Assembly: GCA_051208035.1 (NCBI GenBank)
Contig: JBPJFZ010000004.1
Location: forward strand, 310,001-374,000
Length of the DNA stretch: 64,000 nucleotides
Reading direction: 5' to 3'
DNA from: JACKOB01 sp024234575
GTDB taxonomy: Bacteria > Pseudomonadota > Gammaproteobacteria > Pseudomonadales > Oleiphilaceae
The first letter of the stretch is position 1. Each line of letters starts with the position of its first letter. Below the pieces are notes generated by a model. That model did no database searches. It worked only from the letters and a program-made list of their open reading frames with translations, and was not told the origin of the DNA. A program made the position numbers and the translations under genes. Shown piece after piece: positions 60,604 to 64,000 of this stretch.

Positions 60604-63600
60604 ATGGTCGATTTTGAAAGCCTGAGAGATCAACAAACTTACCTTGATGTGCTAATCGGCTCTTTAAAGTCAGCTGTGGTGGTGGTTTCTGAGGAAGGCA
60701 AAATACTTTTCTGGAGCCAGTCGGCGCAAGGTATCTTTGGTTATCAACCAGACGAAGTGAATGAAACGCTGATACAAGATTCTCTGCTGAAAAACACGGC
60801 TGAGATTGACAAAAAATATCAACTCAAATGCCTGACGTTTACGCAACTAATGCACGTAGCGCCAGGCAGCACCGAATTAATCATGCGCGACAAATCAGGT
60901 GCTACGGTTTATACCGAGGTAACCATCCAACCGTTTATGATGGCTCAGACCAAACGCTACAGTTTGGTAATCAGAGATATCGAAGGTTTAATGAAAGATC
61001 GCGTGAAAGCAAAGCTGCTGGTTGAGATCAACAGTGTTCGGGAATTAATTCATGCAATTATAGTGAAAAGCGACTCAATTGATGCACTCGCTCAACATAT
61101 TCTGGAGTCGGTTACACATCTAAGTTTTCTGCATAGTATCGGTGCTGCTTCGCTGGTTCTGAGTCTACCTGATCAGACTGCCCGGGTGTTTAATTATCAC
61201 CACGATCAAACAGATGTGGTACGTTGTTTAATGGCTGCAGACTGTGCATTTAGAAAATACCAAGCGCCATGTGTTGCCCGCGTTTTGCCTCATCCGCCTG
61301 AGTGTAACTCCCAGTGCCTGCAGAAGGTAGGCACTCAATGCGCAGTTATTCCACTTAATCTTGATGGCAGAGCCAGCGATAATGTGGGGTATGTCATTGT
61401 TTGGTTAAAACGGAAACGGTTTGAGGGGTATGAGCGCCGCAGTCTTGAATCAGTTGGTGGAACTATTGCGGCGGCGCTGGTTTCTTTTGAAGAGCACAGG
61501 TTAATAAAAAAACTTATCAGTGCCATCGAAGAAAGCCCTGTATCAACGGTGATCACTGATAATAAAGGTAACATCGAATACGCCAATCAATGTGCTATTG
61601 CCACTACTGGCTATAAAAAAGATGAATTGATTGGTAAGCATACACGTATTTTTCAGTCGGGGCTTACTCCGCAAGCGGTTTATCAGGATTTATGGAACAC
61701 GATATCGGAAGGTCGTCGGTGGCGGGGCGAGTTACAAAACAAAAATAAAAAAGGTGATCTGTATTGGGAAAAAGTGGTGATATTTCCCATCACCTCATCG
61801 TCGGGAGAAATCACAAACTTCGTCGCGATCAAACAGGATGTAACAGAAAGAAAGCGTCAATCTGAACAAATAGACTTTATGTCAACACATGATTCGGTCA
61901 CTGGTTTACCGAACCATGTCCTCATGTTTGATCGGTTGGGGCAACTCATCGACAGCCGTACCGAAGCCAAGAGTGCGTTTACCATCGTGCTGCTTAATAT
62001 TGTTCACTTCCATCAGTTTAATGAGTCACTTGGTTATACCCGCAGCAACATGCTGATGAGGCAGATAGCAAATACCCTTGCTGACGCATTGCTACCTGAA
62101 GAAAGTATTGCCCGGGCCCATGGTGCGGCTTTTTATTTATTGCTTAGTCAGTGTGGTACTGAAGAAAGTGCCGAAGCCCGCTTTAACCAGATTATCCAAT
62201 CATTTACCAACAAAATCGTATTTGAAGGCGAGCAGGTTAAAGTAAATTTTAATGCCGGGGCGGCGCTTTACCCGGTGCACGGTAAGACTCCAGAACAATT
62301 GTTAGCGATGCTGGATGAGGCCCATATGCAGGCAAAAGTAGCTGGCGGTGTACATAGTCTATGCTTTTTAAATGCCGTCGCGGCCTCACAAAGTATGTCA
62401 CGGTTTAATTTTCGCAGTGAAATTGAAAGAGCTCTGCAAGCGCAAGAGTTCGAACTGCACTTTCAGCCGCAGGTGTATAGTGACAGTGTGAGGGTGTCTG
62501 GTTGTGAAGCACTAATTCGCTGGCATCATCCAGTCAAAGGGTTTATCTCTCCGATGGAGTTTATCCCTATTGCAGAAGAGAGTGATTTGATTCAAAGCGT
62601 TGGCAACTGGGTATTGGAAAGTGCGTTTACGCATTTGGCTTTATGGAAAGAGGCTGTTCCGAAAAACTTTCGAATGGCGATAAATCTTTCTGCAAAACAG
62701 CTGATTTCGAAAGACCTGTTACCCTACATTGAGGCACTTATTAAAACTCATGGTATCAACCCTAAAATGCTGGAGTTTGAAATTACCGAGTCAGCAATTG
62801 TGGGCAATCTTGAAGAGTGCATTGGCTTACTCTCGCAGTTACGGTCAATGGGATGTGCAATTTCTATTGATGATTTTGGCACGGGCTATTCTAATTTAGG
62901 CTATCTCAAACAATTTCCTTTGGATCGTTTAAAAATTGATCGTTGTTTTGTAAAAGAGATCACCCACAGTGCTGAAGACGCATTGCTGTCTAAGCTGATT
63001 GTACAAATATCGCAAACGTTGGGCCTAAAAGTAGTAGCGGAGGGGGTTGAAACTGAAGCGCAGTATCACCTTTTGCGACGATTAAACTGTGATTATCTGC
63101 AAGGTTATTATTTTTCCAAGCCGGTCGCTGCTGATGAGTTTTTGGCCATTCTAAAGAGCCCGAGTTGGAGAGAGGTAGAGACGCCTGTCATTGGACAGGA
63201 TACGTTATTAATTGTCGATGATGAGAAAGCGGTTATATCGTCTTTGATAAGGCTATTTAGGCGATCGAAATATCATGTAATTTCAACAACCAGCGCCAAA
63301 GAGGCCCTAGAGTTGCTAGCGGTTCAACCCGTTGGCGTTCTCTTATGTGATCAGCGCATGCCAGAAATGAGCGGTACAGAGCTACTGAGGCGAGTAAAAA
63401 AAATGTACCCCGACACGGTGCGAATCATGTTAAGTGGTTATGCCGAAATTGATGCTGTTACCAAAGCGGTTAATGAAGGGGCGATCTATAAATTTTTCTT
63501 AAAACCGTGGAATGATGAAGAGCTGGTAGCCGAAGTTCATAGTGCATTTCAGTACTATCATGAGAAGCTGGCAAAGAGCAAAGTCCGGCCACCGCTCTAA
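60604..63600 (+). CDS. PAS-PAS-(degenerate GGDEF)-EAL-receiver protein, c-di-GMP phosphodiesterase
   Basis: 998 residues from ATG 60604, 8 nt after GGAGG; a TTG at 60589 lies within the ribosome site. Domains in order: PAS (about 12-130), a GAF-like region with Cys residues (about 140-300), PAS (about 305-420), GGDEF-like (about 425-590), EAL (about 605-850) and a receiver (about 862-975). The GGDEF site reads HGAAF at 506-510, so cyclase activity should be lost. The EAL domain keeps EALIRW (635-637), FEITESAI, SIDDFGTGYSNLGYL and VVAEGVETEAQ, so hydrolysis of c-di-GMP is expected. The receiver has Asp916 in LLCDQRMPEMSG and the KPW motif shared with the neighbouring regulators. Confidence 0.93.
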   Translation: MVDFESLRDQQTYLDVLIGSLKSAVVVVSEEGKILFWSQSAQGIFGYQPDEVNETLIQDSLLKNTAEIDKKYQLKCLTFTQLMHVAPGSTELIMRDKSGATVYTEVTIQPFMMAQTKRYSLVIRDIEGLMKDRVKAKLLVEINSVRELIHAIIVKSDSIDALAQHILESVTHLSFLHSIGAASLVLSLPDQTARVFNYHHDQTDVVRCLMAADCAFRKYQAPCVARVLPHPPECNSQCLQKVGTQCAVIPLNLDGRASDNVGYVIVWLKRKRFEGYERRSLESVGGTIAAALVSFEEHRLIKKLISAIEESPVSTVITDNKGNIEYANQCAIATTGYKKDELIGKHTRIFQSGLTPQAVYQDLWNTISEGRRWRGELQNKNKKGDLYWEKVVIFPITSSSGEITNFVAIKQDVTERKRQSEQIDFMSTHDSVTGLPNHVLMFDRLGQLIDSRTEAKSAFTIVLLNIVHFHQFNESLGYTRSNMLMRQIANTLADALLPEESIARAHGAAFYLLLSQCGTEESAEARFNQIIQSFTNKIVFEGEQVKVNFNAGAALYPVHGKTPEQLLAMLDEAHMQAKVAGGVHSLCFLNAVAASQSMSRFNFRSEIERALQAQEFELHFQPQVYSDSVRVSGCEALIRWHHPVKGFISPMEFIPIAEESDLIQSVGNWVLESAFTHLALWKEAVPKNFRMAINLSAKQLISKDLLPYIEALIKTHGINPKMLEFEITESAIVGNLEECIGLLSQLRSMGCAISIDDFGTGYSNLGYLKQFPLDRLKIDRCFVKEITHSAEDALLSKLIVQISQTLGLKVVAEGVETEAQYHLLRRLNCDYLQGYYFSKPVAADEFLAILKSPSWREVETPVIGQDTLLIVDDEKAVISSLIRLFRRSKYHVISTTSAKEALELLAVQPVGVLLCDQRMPEMSGTELLRRVKKMYPDTVRIMLSGYAEIDAVTKAVNEGAIYKFFLKPWNDEELVAEVHSAFQYYHEKLAKSKVRPPL

Positions 63601-63634
63601 TGGTTTATAGCGGGCGCTCTAGGCCAGTGGGAAA

Positions 63635-64000
63635 TTATCCATAAAACCGTTTCGATATTTCTTCATAGTTCACCACAATGCGGCTGATGTAGCGGGCTGT
63701 TTCTTCAAAGCTGGGAAGTAATCCGTACTGCGTGTAAATGGCTTCATTAGTCCAGGTTCTTCCCAGTCCTGCGTTATAAGCCGCCGCTGCCGCAAGAATG
63801 TTACCGTTTCTTACCCGCAGGGCATTGGCCAGCATGTGTACCATTGCGAAAATGGGCTTTTTATAGGTAAAACGCTCGTCGAAGCCTGTGAAAAAATCCT
63901 GGTAGGTAAAAATATCTCTTTTGCCTAATTCGGTAATATTTGTTTCGATATAGGTAACGTAGTTATCGCTGGCCTGGCTGATTTTGTCGCGATAGATATT
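63635..64000 (-). CDS. Lytic-transglycosylase (SLT) domain protein, 5' truncated by window
   Basis: The frame runs open to the window edge, so the gene starts beyond 64000; 121 codons are visible. The 3' part shows the SLT-type AAAAAYNAGLGRTW segment followed by YISRIVVNYEEISKRFYG, the end of a soluble lytic murein transglycosylase domain. The catalytic Glu would lie upstream. The visible upstream stretch (NIYRDKISQASDNYVTYIET, TGFDERFTYKKPIFAMVHML) also fits that fold. Likely cleaves peptidoglycan in the periplasm. Confidence 0.75.
   Translation of the reverse strand, partial: NIYRDKISQASDNYVTYIETNITELGKRDIFTYQDFFTGFDERFTYKKPIFAMVHMLANALRVRNGNILAAAAAYNAGLGRTWTNEAIYTQYGLLPSFEETARYISRIVVNYEEISKRFYG

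Overview
The window looks like chromosomal DNA of a free-living, probably marine, gammaproteobacterium. Grounds for this are the dense arrangement of genes, the E. coli-like order of a menaquinone operon, an FNR/DNR-type regulator with TTGAT/TTGAC boxes, SmrA and YbaN homologues, many lipid-degradation genes and a heavy load of two-component and c-di-GMP signalling genes. The genus cannot be fixed from the sequence alone; a Cellvibrionales/Spongiibacteraceae-like lineage is my guess. I see no rRNA, tRNA, CRISPR array, prophage or intact transposase. The only mobile-like item is a small element of about 250 bp with short terminal inverted repeats (12186-12431).

Layout. 1-762: end of a caspase-like protease fused to a membrane segment and an FHA domain. 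929-1732: secreted protein with an internal duplication. 1858-12167: a LysR regulator divergent from an acyl-CoA catabolic operon (ACAD10/11-type dehydrogenase, two SDRs, an APH-type kinase, a histidine-phosphatase-fold protein, a saccharopine-dehydrogenase-like protein, an amidase and an acyl-CoA ligase). Its gene content recalls the lva pathway for 4-hydroxyacyl-CoA. 12437-17600: PEP-CTERM-like protein, cobO-cobQ, an outer-membrane barrel and a four-repeat Ig-like lipoprotein. 17683-20688: large hybrid sensor kinase. 20795-28703: menaquinone genes, menA divergent from menF-menD-menB-menC-menE; menH is missing from its usual place. 28690-33069: DNR-like regulator with two nearby boxes, DEDDh exonuclease, a CBS/DUF294 nucleotidyltransferase gene interrupted by one in-frame TAA, and smrA. 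33321-36931: Orn/Lys/Arg decarboxylase, an outer-membrane protein and an anchored glutaredoxin.

37073-43253: an AraC-type regulator divergent from a three-gene operon encoding an alkyl-DHAP-synthase-like flavoprotein, a GlpD-like dehydrogenase and an FGGY kinase. I read this as a possible route for ether-lipid or alkylglycerol breakdown. 43298-43540 is noncoding but carries two terminator hairpins on the minus strand, suggesting a small RNA. 43611-47159: a sensor kinase paired with a periplasmic binding lipoprotein. 47399-53883: a small membrane protein, an SDR, a VOC protein, an HD-GYP phosphodiesterase, a PilZ-like protein, a diguanylate cyclase, YbaN and a DMT transporter.

53904-63600 is a contiguous signalling island: a soluble kinase, a response regulator with a decayed HD-GYP domain, a second response regulator and an unrecognised cysteine-rich protein form one tight operon. 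A paralogous membrane kinase and a PAS-(GGDEF)-EAL-receiver protein are transcribed divergently. The window ends inside a lytic transglycosylase gene.

The most notable systems are the phospho-elimination-type acyl-CoA operon, the ether-lipid-like operon with a repeat upstream that fits an AraC site, and the signalling island with its cysteine-rich product. All functions are inferred from motifs and context; no database search was run.
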